Under the pieces are notes generated by a model. The model saw only the letters and a program-made list of their open reading frames with translations. It did not search any database and had not been told where the DNA came from. The position numbers and the translations under genes were made by a program. Below are positions 1 to 5,721 of a stretch of 9,963 nt of DNA, piece after piece (the first letter of the stretch is position 1; every line of letters starts with the position of its first letter). The stretch is from Porticoccus sp965660005 (lineage in GTDB: Bacteria > Pseudomonadota > Gammaproteobacteria > Pseudomonadales > Porticoccaceae): assembly GCF_965660005.1 (NCBI RefSeq), contig NZ_CBFHYF010000052.1, positions 1 through 9,963 on the forward strand. Direction: 5' to 3'.

Positions 1-360
1 ACCCGGGGGGTTTCCGTTCACCGCAAGGATTGCGGGAAAATCCTTCGCTTGCAAAATGTCGAGCCGGAAAGAGTGATTGAGGTCAGCTGGGGCGGTGAGC
101 CGAAAAAAGTATACCCAGTAAAAGTTGCCCTGGAATCCTACGACAGAAGCGGTTTATTACGTGACATCAGCGCAGTCCTGGATAAAGCGGGGCTGAATAT
201 TTTGGCCATGTCTTCACGAAGTGACCAAGGCCGGAAAGGGGTTTCTGTGCGAATGGAAGTCACCCTTGAAGTCACAAACATTCATGAACTCAGTAACGTC
301 ATGAGCAAATTGAGACAAATCCCGAATATCACCGGCGTACAACTTATTGATGAAGGTTAG
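1..360 (+). CDS. relA: RelA, (p)ppGpp synthetase I, C-terminal fragment
   Basis: This is the last 119 codons of RelA, the ribosome-associated enzyme that makes (p)ppGpp from ATP and GDP/GTP when uncharged tRNA occupies the A site. The reading frame is open from base 1, so the gene continues upstream of the window; the TTG at 49 is internal and not a start. Fragment residues 7-11 read HRKDC, the conserved end of the zinc-finger/RIS domain. The Asp-Cys pair corresponds, from memory, to E. coli RelA D637-C638. Fragment residues of about 38-115 form the C-terminal ACT domain, with the typical DRSGLLRDIS segment and the ASRSD-like SSRSD. These C-terminal domains bind the ribosome and regulate activity; the hydrolase/synthetase domains lie outside the window. 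It could in principle be SpoT, but the RelA-like motifs and the mazG neighbour favour RelA. mazG starts 3 nt after the stop, so the two are very likely cotranscribed. Confidence 0.93.
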   Translation, partial: TRGVSVHRKDCGKILRLQNVEPERVIEVSWGGEPKKVYPVKVALESYDRSGLLRDISAVLDKAGLNILAMSSRSDQGRKGVSVRMEVTLEVTNIHELSNVMSKLRQIPNITGVQLIDEG

Positions 361-363
361 TGT

Positions 364-1185
364 ATGGCAGACTCTTATACCATAGACAATCTATGCTACT
401 TGATGGCACGGTTGCGCAAGCGGGAAACGGGCTGCCCCTGGGATCTAAAGCAGACGTTTAAAACGCTTGCTCCCTGCACACTGGAAGAAGCCTACGAGGT
501 CGCAGATGCCATTGAGAATGAAGATTACAACCAGCTCAAAGAAGAATCGGGTGATTTGTTATTCCAGGTCATTTTTTACGCACAGTTGGGGAAGGAACAA
601 AATCTGTTTGATCTTGAGCAGGTCATCTCACTGTTGGTAGAAAAACTTATTGCCCGCCACCCCCATGTTTTTCCGGACGGTACTCTCTATAGCGAACGCT
701 CCCCAGGGCTGCCCCTCAATGAGCAGTCCATTAAAGATAATTGGGAATTCATCAAACAAAGCGAAAGAAAGGAAAAGGGGCGGGAATCAATCCTTGATGA
801 TATACCCGCCGGTTTACCCGCATTGACTCGTGCAATGAAACTGCAAAAGAGAGCCGCCAATCACGGTTTTGACTGGCCGGATGTACAAGGTGTTCTGGAA
901 AAAATCAATGAAGAGAGCCAGGAGCTGAAAGAAGCAATTGCGGAGGGCGAAGTAGAAGCCATTGAAGACGAGCTTGGTGATTTACTGTTTACAGTGGTCA
1001 ACCTCTGTCGTCACCTTAAAGTGGACGCCGAAACCGCCTTGCGAAGATCATCGAAAAAATTCGAACAGCGTATTAATCATATCGAAGAAACCTTGTGTCA
1101 TCAGAGGATGAAAGTGATCGATGTGTCAGCTGAACAGCTCAATGATTTGTGGGTAGAAGCCAAGCTGGCCACTCTCCAGAAGTAA
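364..1185 (+). CDS. mazG: MazG nucleoside triphosphate pyrophosphohydrolase
   Basis: Cytosolic, Mg-dependent enzyme that hydrolyses NTPs and dNTPs to the monophosphate and pyrophosphate; in E. coli it is linked to lowering ppGpp after starvation and to removing aberrant nucleotides. The protein is 273 aa (E. coli about 263) and shows the two tandem MazG domains of the family. The N-terminal repeat has CPWD at residues 24-27, then the metal motif EExxE (E41, E42, E45) with ExxD at E61/D64. The C-terminal repeat repeats it as E183, E184, E187 and E203/D206. Between them lies the conserved linker with GLPALTRAMKLQKRA. The ATG at 364 is chosen because the N-terminus aligns with the family; GAAGG at 352-356, inside the end of relA, sits 7 nt ahead as the ribosome site. 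The gene lies directly behind relA, without the mazEF toxin-antitoxin pair found between them in E. coli. No terminator is visible after it. Confidence 0.95.
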   Translation: MADSYTIDNLCYLMARLRKRETGCPWDLKQTFKTLAPCTLEEAYEVADAIENEDYNQLKEESGDLLFQVIFYAQLGKEQNLFDLEQVISLLVEKLIARHPHVFPDGTLYSERSPGLPLNEQSIKDNWEFIKQSERKEKGRESILDDIPAGLPALTRAMKLQKRAANHGFDWPDVQGVLEKINEESQELKEAIAEGEVEAIEDELGDLLFTVVNLCRHLKVDAETALRRSSKKFEQRINHIEETLCHQRMKVIDVSAEQLNDLWVEAKLATLQK

Positions 1186-1205
1186 GGCTGAGAGTCCCGT
1201 CTGAC

Positions 1206-1263
1206 TTGTGGTTGTGGTCATTTCTGTGTAATGTTTGCGACCTCAATTGCGAGTTTGGGTAAT
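1206..1263 (+). promoter_or_regulatory. Possible weak adk promoter region
   Basis: The 122-nt gap between mazG and adk holds two weak sigma70-like candidates. One is TTGCGA (1235-1240) with a 17-nt spacer to GGTAAT (1258-1263). The other is TTGTGG (1206-1211) with a short 15-nt spacer to TGTAAT (1227-1232). TTGTGG is also repeated in tandem at 1206-1217. None is close to consensus. adk often has its own promoter, which is the main reason to suspect one here; this is inference. Confidence 0.2.
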
Positions 1264-1307
1264 TGACTAATCACTCTAATTCAACCCCAGATAATCGGAG
1301 ATCACGA

Positions 1308-1961
1308 ATGCGAATTATTTTGTTGGGCCCACCGGGCGCCGGGAAGGGTACTCAGGCCAAATACATCACTGAAAAATTTGGCATCCCCCAAATATCCACT
1401 GGTGACATGTTGCGGGCAGCAGTAAAAGCGGGAACAGAACTGGGGCTGAAGGCCAAAGGTATCATGGCTTCTGGTGGGTTGGTCTCCGATGACCTTATCA
1501 TTGCACTGGTAAAAGAGCGTATTCAGGAACCTGATTGTGTAAATGGTTTCCTGTTTGACGGCTTTCCCAGAACCATTCCGCAGGCTGAGGCTCTGTTAAA
1601 CGAAGGCGTGGCTATCGATAAAGTCATCGAAATCCATGTTGAAGACGAAGAAATTGTTTCACGCTTGAGTGGCCGGCGGGTTCATGATGGCTCTGGTCGC
1701 GTCTATCACGTAACACATAATCCACCGCAAAAAGAAGGGCTGGACGATATCACTGGTGAACCTCTGGTGCAGCGTGATGATGATAAGGAAGATACTGTTC
1801 GCAACCGTCTTTCTGTCTACCACGAGCAAACTCAGCCTTTGGTCGGTTTTTATAAGGACCTGGCCAGAACGCAGCCGGACAAAGCACCTTCCTATGCTTG
1901 CGTCAATGGCATTGGAAAACTCCCGGAAGTTGAATCACGGCTAGAAGAAGCTCTGGTCTGA
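1308..1961 (+). CDS. adk: Adenylate kinase
   Basis: Catalyses ATP + AMP = 2 ADP in the cytosol, holding the adenylate pool in balance; essential. The protein is 217 aa (E. coli 214). The P-loop GPPGAGKGTQ is at residues 7-16, and DGFPR is at 84-88 with the AMP/ATP-binding Arg88, numbered exactly as in E. coli. The long LID domain follows (about 122-159). The LID carries H126, S129, D146 and T149, the polar network of Gram-negative enzymes, in place of the four zinc-binding cysteines of Gram-positive ones. The start is ATG 1308, not the upstream in-frame TTG 1263, because the family begins at MRIILLGPPG and GGAG (1297-1300) lies 7 nt before this ATG. The 15 residues an earlier start would add look unlike protein sequence of the family. 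A hairpin terminator follows the stop, and hemH comes next, as in E. coli. Confidence 0.97.
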   Translation: MRIILLGPPGAGKGTQAKYITEKFGIPQISTGDMLRAAVKAGTELGLKAKGIMASGGLVSDDLIIALVKERIQEPDCVNGFLFDGFPRTIPQAEALLNEGVAIDKVIEIHVEDEEIVSRLSGRRVHDGSGRVYHVTHNPPQKEGLDDITGEPLVQRDDDKEDTVRNRLSVYHEQTQPLVGFYKDLARTQPDKAPSYACVNGIGKLPEVESRLEEALV

Positions 1962-1981
1962 GCACAGCAACTGATGCAGAC

Positions 1982-2007
1982 TGGGCGCTTTATGAGCCCA
2001 TTTTTTT
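1982..2007 (+). terminator. Rho-independent terminator after adk
   Basis: TGGGC (1982-1986) pairs with GCCCA (1996-2000) around a 9-nt loop and is followed at once by seven T (2001-2007). The stem is short (5 bp, four of them G-C), so readthrough into hemH is possible. It lies 20 nt after the adk stop. Confidence 0.6.
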
Positions 2008-2031
2008 GCCAACTATAAAGCCTGAGATACG

Positions 2032-3018
2032 ATGCATAAAACATCTGTCATTCTGGTCAATCTGGGCACCCCGGAAGAACCGACACCTGCCGCAATAGCG
2101 CGTTTCCTGACAGCGTTTCTCTCGGACGTCCGCGTGGTTGAAGTGCCCAGGCTGATCTGGTGGTTTTTGCTAAGACTGGTCATTATCCCCCTTCGCGCTA
2201 AGCGGGTGGCACATGCATACCATGAAATATGGTGGGAAGAGGGCTCACCATTGCGTGTTGTCAGCGGTCGACAGGTGGCGGGCTTGCAGAATGTGTTGTC
2301 GGAGCGCTACGGTCAAAACGCGCCTGTTGTTGCGGAGGCCATGACCTACGGTAAACCATCTTTAAAGGAAACAATCAGTTGTCTGGAAGAAAAAGGTATC
2401 GAGAAGTTTTTGATAATCCCCATGTATCCCCAATACTCGGGATCGACCACAGGTGCAATCTACGATCAGGTAGCTAGCATCATTCAGGAAAGCCGCAATA
2501 TCCCCGATATGACCGTTATAAAATCATTTTATGATCATGCCGGTTACATTCAATCAATTGCTGAAGTGATAAAAAATCATTGGGCTGAGAATGGACGCAA
2601 TGAAAAACTTTTGATGTCCTTTCATGGAATTCCTCAGGATTATGTGGATAAGGGTGATCCGTATGGTGAACATTGTCGCGCAACAGCCGATGCCGTTGCC
2701 AAGGCTCTGGGGCTCGGATCCTCCGAATGGTCAATGAGCTTTCAATCGAGATTTGGTCCAAAAAAGTGGCTTCAGCCCTATACCGATGATCAGCTCATGG
2801 CATGGTTAAAGGCGGGAGTCAAATCTGTCGATATCGTTAGTCCTGCATTTACTGCAGACTGTCTAGAAACGCTTGAAGAACTAAACATGGCTTACCGTGA
2901 AATATTTCTCGAACAGGGAGGAGAGAAATATCATTACATTCCATGCGTCAATGATACGCCATCATTTATCGATGCGCTGGCTGAAATGACTGCGAATAAA
3001 CTGACACTGAATCAATAA
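2032..3018 (+). CDS. hemH: Ferrochelatase (protohaem ferro-lyase)
   Basis: Inserts Fe2+ into protoporphyrin IX, the last step of protohaem synthesis; cytosolic or loosely membrane-associated. The protein is 328 aa, near the usual 320-340 for proteobacteria. The N-terminus has the family opening VNLGTPEEPT. The ferrochelatase signature SFHGIPQDYVDKGDPYG carries the catalytic His (H198), and DCLETLEEL carries the conserved acidic residue (E279, aligned with B. subtilis E264). SFQSRFGPKKWLQPYTD lies between them. No C-terminal transmembrane extension is present. The ATG at 2032 gives the correct family start; the ribosome site is poor (GAGA 2024-2027). A -10-like TATAAA at 2014-2019 lacks a convincing -35 box. 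hemH may therefore depend partly on readthrough of the weak terminator behind adk. Adjacency to adk is also the E. coli order. Confidence 0.96.
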   Translation: MHKTSVILVNLGTPEEPTPAAIARFLTAFLSDVRVVEVPRLIWWFLLRLVIIPLRAKRVAHAYHEIWWEEGSPLRVVSGRQVAGLQNVLSERYGQNAPVVAEAMTYGKPSLKETISCLEEKGIEKFLIIPMYPQYSGSTTGAIYDQVASIIQESRNIPDMTVIKSFYDHAGYIQSIAEVIKNHWAENGRNEKLLMSFHGIPQDYVDKGDPYGEHCRATADAVAKALGLGSSEWSMSFQSRFGPKKWLQPYTDDQLMAWLKAGVKSVDIVSPAFTADCLETLEELNMAYREIFLEQGGEKYHYIPCVNDTPSFIDALAEMTANKLTLNQ

Positions 3019-3065
3019 ATTTCACAATAAATGCCAGATTGGGCAACACAAAAAATAATTCCCTA

Positions 3066-3119
3066 TGCTAAAATGGAAATATTGTCTATTTTGAATAAAC
3101 TTTAATCATCTTTTTTAAT
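3066..3119 (+). promoter_or_regulatory. Candidate promoter(s) for the histone-like gene
   Basis: The 141-nt gap after hemH is strongly AT-rich and holds two sigma70-like candidates. One is an extended -10, TGC followed by TAAAAT (3066-3074), with no clear -35. The other is TTGAAT (3091-3096) with a 17-nt spacer to TTTAAT (3114-3119). The latter would start transcription near 3126, just ahead of the AAGGAG ribosome site at 3147-3152. No clear terminator follows hemH, so readthrough is also possible. Confidence 0.4.
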
Positions 3120-3159
3120 CAAAAAATCTGTATTTCTTCCAGTAGCAAGGAGAAACATC

Positions 3160-4020
3160 ATGGCCAACGCTCCAAAAAAGCGTGTAACAAAATCTGCCGG
3201 AAAAAAAACTGCAGCGTTATCTACAAAAAAAGCTGCTACTTCATCAGTTAACAAGATAGCTGTGGCTTTTCAGCGTATCGAGAAGGAAGTGGATATACAG
3301 AAGAAAAAAGTTGCCGATGCCAAACAAAAGTTGTCTGCTGCAAAAAACAGGGTTACTGAAAATGCGACCAAAGCATCTCAGGCGTTACTTAAAAAGCGCA
3401 TTCAGGAAGTCACAACAAATGTCCGTAAGCTGAATAACCTGGTCTCAAAGAATACGCTGGTAAAAGCTGAACTCAGAGCAGAAAAGATTCTGTCTCAGCT
3501 TGCAGATGCAGAAGAGAAAGCCAGAAACAGAATTCTTATAACAGAAAAAAAGTTGGAGCAAAAAACGGCCTCAGATCTTGATAAAGCAATGGCCCGCTAT
3601 AAAAAATCCTGGCTGAAAAAACGTACTACCGACATCGCCAAAAAGGTCAGGACTGTCGAAAGAAATACTCTGGCCAAAGTCAAAACCATTGAAAAACGTT
3701 TACACAAGAAGGCCTCAGCTGTCATCAGGAGTGCTGAACAAAAAATTAACGGGCAATCGCAAGCTCCTTCCAAGACAATTTCCTTGCGTGGCCCCGGTCG
3801 GCCACCGGCAGTGACAACGACAGCTGCAAAATCCTCCAAGACCAGAGCTACAGCAAAACAGCCGGTAGCGAAAGCAGCGGGTAAGGCAAATACTGCCCGG
3901 AAAACGCCAGCAACAAAAAAATCAGCAGTTGCTCGACCTAAACGTTGGAGTCCATCGGCAACCAACAAGAAATCGGCAACACGTAAAACCCCAACTGCCG
4001 GGAAGAGTGCAGTGTCATAA
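3160..4020 (+). CDS. AlgP-like, histone H1-like lysine-rich DNA-binding protein
   Basis: A 286-aa very basic protein: about 53 lysines (roughly 18%), many Ala, Thr and Ser, and no cysteine. Residues 1-30 are a Lys/Ala/Ser/Thr tail. Residues of about 32-200 are charged and helix-favouring, with heptad-like spacing and alternating K/E, probably an extended coiled coil. Residues 208-286 are a low-complexity tail with KSAV/KTPA-like units and an AT-hook-like core RGPGRPP at 210-216. This layout resembles the Pseudomonas AlgP/Hp1 family (helical N-terminal part, Lys/Ala-rich tail), a histone H1-like nucleoid protein tied to alginate gene regulation; the AT-hook suggests minor-groove binding to AT-rich DNA. 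The orthology is inferred and AlgP repeats (KPAA type) are not clearly present, so no symbol is given. ATG 3160 is preceded by AAGGAG at 7 nt. The sequence is compositionally biased, so similarity to other basic proteins could be superficial. Confidence 0.75.
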   Translation: MANAPKKRVTKSAGKKTAALSTKKAATSSVNKIAVAFQRIEKEVDIQKKKVADAKQKLSAAKNRVTENATKASQALLKKRIQEVTTNVRKLNNLVSKNTLVKAELRAEKILSQLADAEEKARNRILITEKKLEQKTASDLDKAMARYKKSWLKKRTTDIAKKVRTVERNTLAKVKTIEKRLHKKASAVIRSAEQKINGQSQAPSKTISLRGPGRPPAVTTTAAKSSKTRATAKQPVAKAAGKANTARKTPATKKSAVARPKRWSPSATNKKSATRKTPTAGKSAVS

Positions 4021-4082
4021 GCCAATCCGGCAGCAAATAGCAAGCTGGAGACACCGATAGAATAGGTGGTGTTTTACATTCT

Positions 4083-4100
4083 GTGTATCGGGAAATACAC
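4083..4100. repeat. Inverted repeat upstream of tsaB
   Basis: GTGTAT (4083-4088) and ATACAC (4095-4100) form a perfect 6-bp inverted repeat around a 6-nt centre. No T-run follows on either strand, so it is not a terminator. It lies about 34 nt upstream of the possible tsaB -10 box, where an operator could sit, but no known regulator is recognised. Confidence 0.35.
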
Positions 4101-4133
4101 CCAATCAAACTCCGTTCTTTACCACAAACAGGG

Positions 4134-4139
4134 TACAAT
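4134..4139 (+). promoter_or_regulatory. Possible -10 box of tsaB
   Basis: TACAAT matches the sigma70 -10 consensus at five of six positions, but no good -35 box lies 16-18 nt upstream. A start about 7 nt downstream would fall in the loop of the terminator hairpin (4146-4151). The resulting mRNA would lack the ascending arm and leave the GGGGGA ribosome site free. Confidence 0.35.
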
Positions 4140-4165
4140 CCCCCGCCTTAACGGGGGATTTTTTT
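4137..4165 (+). terminator. Strong rho-independent terminator abutting the tsaB start
   Basis: AATCCCCCG (4137-4145) pairs perfectly with CGGGGGATT (4152-4160), a 9-bp GC-rich stem with a 6-nt loop. The T-run is 4159-4165. It should stop transcripts of the histone-like gene. Unusually, the T-run ends 3 nt before the tsaB GTG (4169), and the descending arm contains the only plausible Shine-Dalgarno sequence (GGGGGA, 4153-4158). Confidence 0.85.
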
Positions 4166-4168
4166 GTT

Positions 4169-4894
4169 GTGAAAAAAGTCTTGGCAATTGATACAACAAC
4201 GCAGGCATGCTCGGTCGCCCTGGCGCTCGGGCAAACTGTCATCAATCGTTATCAGCTTGCCAGTCGAGAGCATACCCGCCTGTTATTGCCAATGGTGAAT
4301 GACCTGCTTTCAGAGGCTGGGATGAAATTAACCCAACTTGATGCGCTCGCTTTTACGCTGGGTCCGGGCTCTTTCACAGGCATTCGGATTGGCTTTAGTG
4401 CTATACAGGGGCTAGCTCTTGGGGCCGCCCTTCCTGTGTTGCCTGTATCCAGCCTTGAAACCCTGGCTCACACTGCGCTCAGACAACTATCCCTGCAGGA
4501 TAATTGTCGTCTTTTGCCGATGTTTGATGCCCGAATGGATGAAATTTATTGGTCCGCATTCGAATGGAATGGTATTGAGTTGATTCGTCTGTTGCCAGAC
4601 AGTCTTTCTTCGCCTGAAAGGGTCACACTCCCGGAAAGTCAATTACCTCTGACGGCGATTGGTGATGGGTGGCAGTACGCCGAGCGCATTGGCTTGCAAC
4701 CAGCGGAAATGACTTCGGCATTATTGCCAGATGCCCGGGATGTGCTGACTATTGCGATGCCACAGATTGTCAATGGTAACTCAATGGCGATAGATGATGT
4801 ACAGCCGCTATACCTCAGAGATAAAGTGTCCTGGCAAAAACGGAAACGGCTGCGCGAGGGCACCAATTCTGGCGGAACAGGAATCTGGAAATAG
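4169..4894 (+). CDS. tsaB: TsaB, tRNA threonylcarbamoyladenosine synthesis protein
   Basis: Partner of TsaD in the complex that, with TsaE, transfers the threonylcarbamoyl group from TsaC-made threonylcarbamoyl-AMP to A37 of tRNAs reading ANN codons (t6A). TsaB is the non-catalytic, structural paralogue of TsaD and is essential in E. coli. The protein is 241 aa (E. coli 231). The N-terminus has the ASKHA-fold opening VLAIDTTTQACSVAL, then REHTRLLLPMV and the hallmark GPGSFTGIRIG at about residues 65-75. The GTG at 4169 is the only start that keeps the N-terminal beta strand; no start codon lies in frame for about 85 nt upstream. Its ribosome site would be GGGGGA, 10 nt upstream, inside the terminator stem. 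The stop codon overlaps the uppP start by 1 nt, which implies translational coupling. Confidence 0.95.
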   Translation: MKKVLAIDTTTQACSVALALGQTVINRYQLASREHTRLLLPMVNDLLSEAGMKLTQLDALAFTLGPGSFTGIRIGFSAIQGLALGAALPVLPVSSLETLAHTALRQLSLQDNCRLLPMFDARMDEIYWSAFEWNGIELIRLLPDSLSSPERVTLPESQLPLTAIGDGWQYAERIGLQPAEMTSALLPDARDVLTIAMPQIVNGNSMAIDDVQPLYLRDKVSWQKRKRLREGTNSGGTGIWK

Positions 4895-5697
4895 TGGATA
4901 CTCTGCAGATTTTTTTTCTGGCTATTATTCAGGGCCTCACCGAATTCTTGCCGATTTCAAGCTCTGCTCATCTTATTTTGCCATCAGCTGTACTCGGCTG
5001 GACAGACCAGGGACTGGCCTTTGATGTCGCAGTCCATGTTGGCTCCCTGATAGCTGTACTCTGGTATTTTCGCCACGATGTTCAGCAGGTGATAGTGCAC
5101 TGGTGCCGCAGTCTAACTGCCGATGGTAAACCTACCGCTGAAAGCCGCCTGGGCTGGCAACTTATTCTCGCGACTATTCCCGCTGGTCTGGCAGGTTTGC
5201 TGTTGGGTGATTTTATCGAAAGCCAGCTGCGTTCAATTGCCGTCATTGCTGCAACAACCATCCTGTTTGGCTTGCTCTTGGGAATATGTGACTTGTGGGG
5301 ACACCGCGTCAAAACGCTTCATCAGATCACTTGGCGCTCGGCACTTTTTATCGGGGTAGCCCAGGCGCTGGCTCTGATTCCGGGTACATCAAGATCAAGT
5401 ATTACCATGACGGCAGCATTGGCGCTGGGTTTTACACGGGAATCGGCTGCTCGCTTTTCTTTCCTGATGTCGATTCCTGTCATCATTCTCAGTGGTGGTT
5501 ACAAATGTGTTCAACTCCTTCAACTACCCCGGATTCCATGGAGTGATATTCTCCTCGGCACAGGACTTTCCTGTATTGCTGCCTACCTCTGTATCCGTGT
5601 CTTCCTTACCTGGATCAATCGAATTGGTATGATACCTTTTGTCATTTATCGACTTCTATTGGGCGCTGTATTGATCGTCATCCTGGTGAATAATTAA
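4894..5697 (+). CDS. uppP: Undecaprenyl-diphosphatase (UppP/BacA)
   Basis: Integral inner-membrane phosphatase that converts undecaprenyl pyrophosphate to the monophosphate, recycling the lipid carrier for peptidoglycan and other cell-envelope polysaccharides; overexpression gives bacitracin resistance. The protein is 267 aa (E. coli 273). The first conserved region has the (E/Q)xxxE motif as Q13/E17, followed by FLPISSSAH with His26. The second is PGTSRSS at residues 163-169 with the catalytic Arg167. Hydrophobic segments fall near residues 40-57, 85-103, 108-131, 150-163, 184-200, 214-233 and 245-265, matching the multi-pass fold. The start is GTG in the overlap TAGTG with tsaB; AGGAA at 4879-4883 is 10 nt upstream. 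An ATG-led alternative that keeps the first helix does not exist. Confidence 0.96.
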   Translation: MDTLQIFFLAIIQGLTEFLPISSSAHLILPSAVLGWTDQGLAFDVAVHVGSLIAVLWYFRHDVQQVIVHWCRSLTADGKPTAESRLGWQLILATIPAGLAGLLLGDFIESQLRSIAVIAATTILFGLLLGICDLWGHRVKTLHQITWRSALFIGVAQALALIPGTSRSSITMTAALALGFTRESAARFSFLMSIPVIILSGGYKCVQLLQLPRIPWSDILLGTGLSCIAAYLCIRVFLTWINRIGMIPFVIYRLLLGAVLIVILVNN

Positions 5698-5721
5698 GTT
5701 GATATTTGGAGGGGATCGTTC

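Noticed and set aside
1263..1295. TTGACT (1263-1268) with GATAAT (1290-1295) as an adk promoter.
   Set aside because: Both boxes look good alone, but the spacer is 21 nt, too long for sigma70.
1263..1307. Upstream TTG start for adk giving a 15-residue extension.
   Set aside because: The ATG at 1308 has a good ribosome site and matches the universal adenylate kinase N-terminus; residue numbering from it coincides with E. coli (R88, H126, D146).
3033..3046. TGCC/GGCA hairpin after hemH as a terminator.
   Set aside because: The stem is only 4 bp and is followed by an A-rich rather than a T-rich stretch.
3597..4043. 148-codon open frame on the minus strand opposite the histone-like gene.
   Set aside because: It is rich in Ala, Val, Leu and Phe only because it mirrors Lys/Ala/Thr codons of the sense gene. 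It has no ribosome site and no family motif, and the sense gene is well supported.
4051..4075. ACACC/GGTGT hairpin followed by TTTT after the histone-like gene, as a terminator.
   Set aside because: The stem is 5 bp with a 12-nt loop and a short T-run; the hairpin at 4137-4165 is far stronger and suffices.
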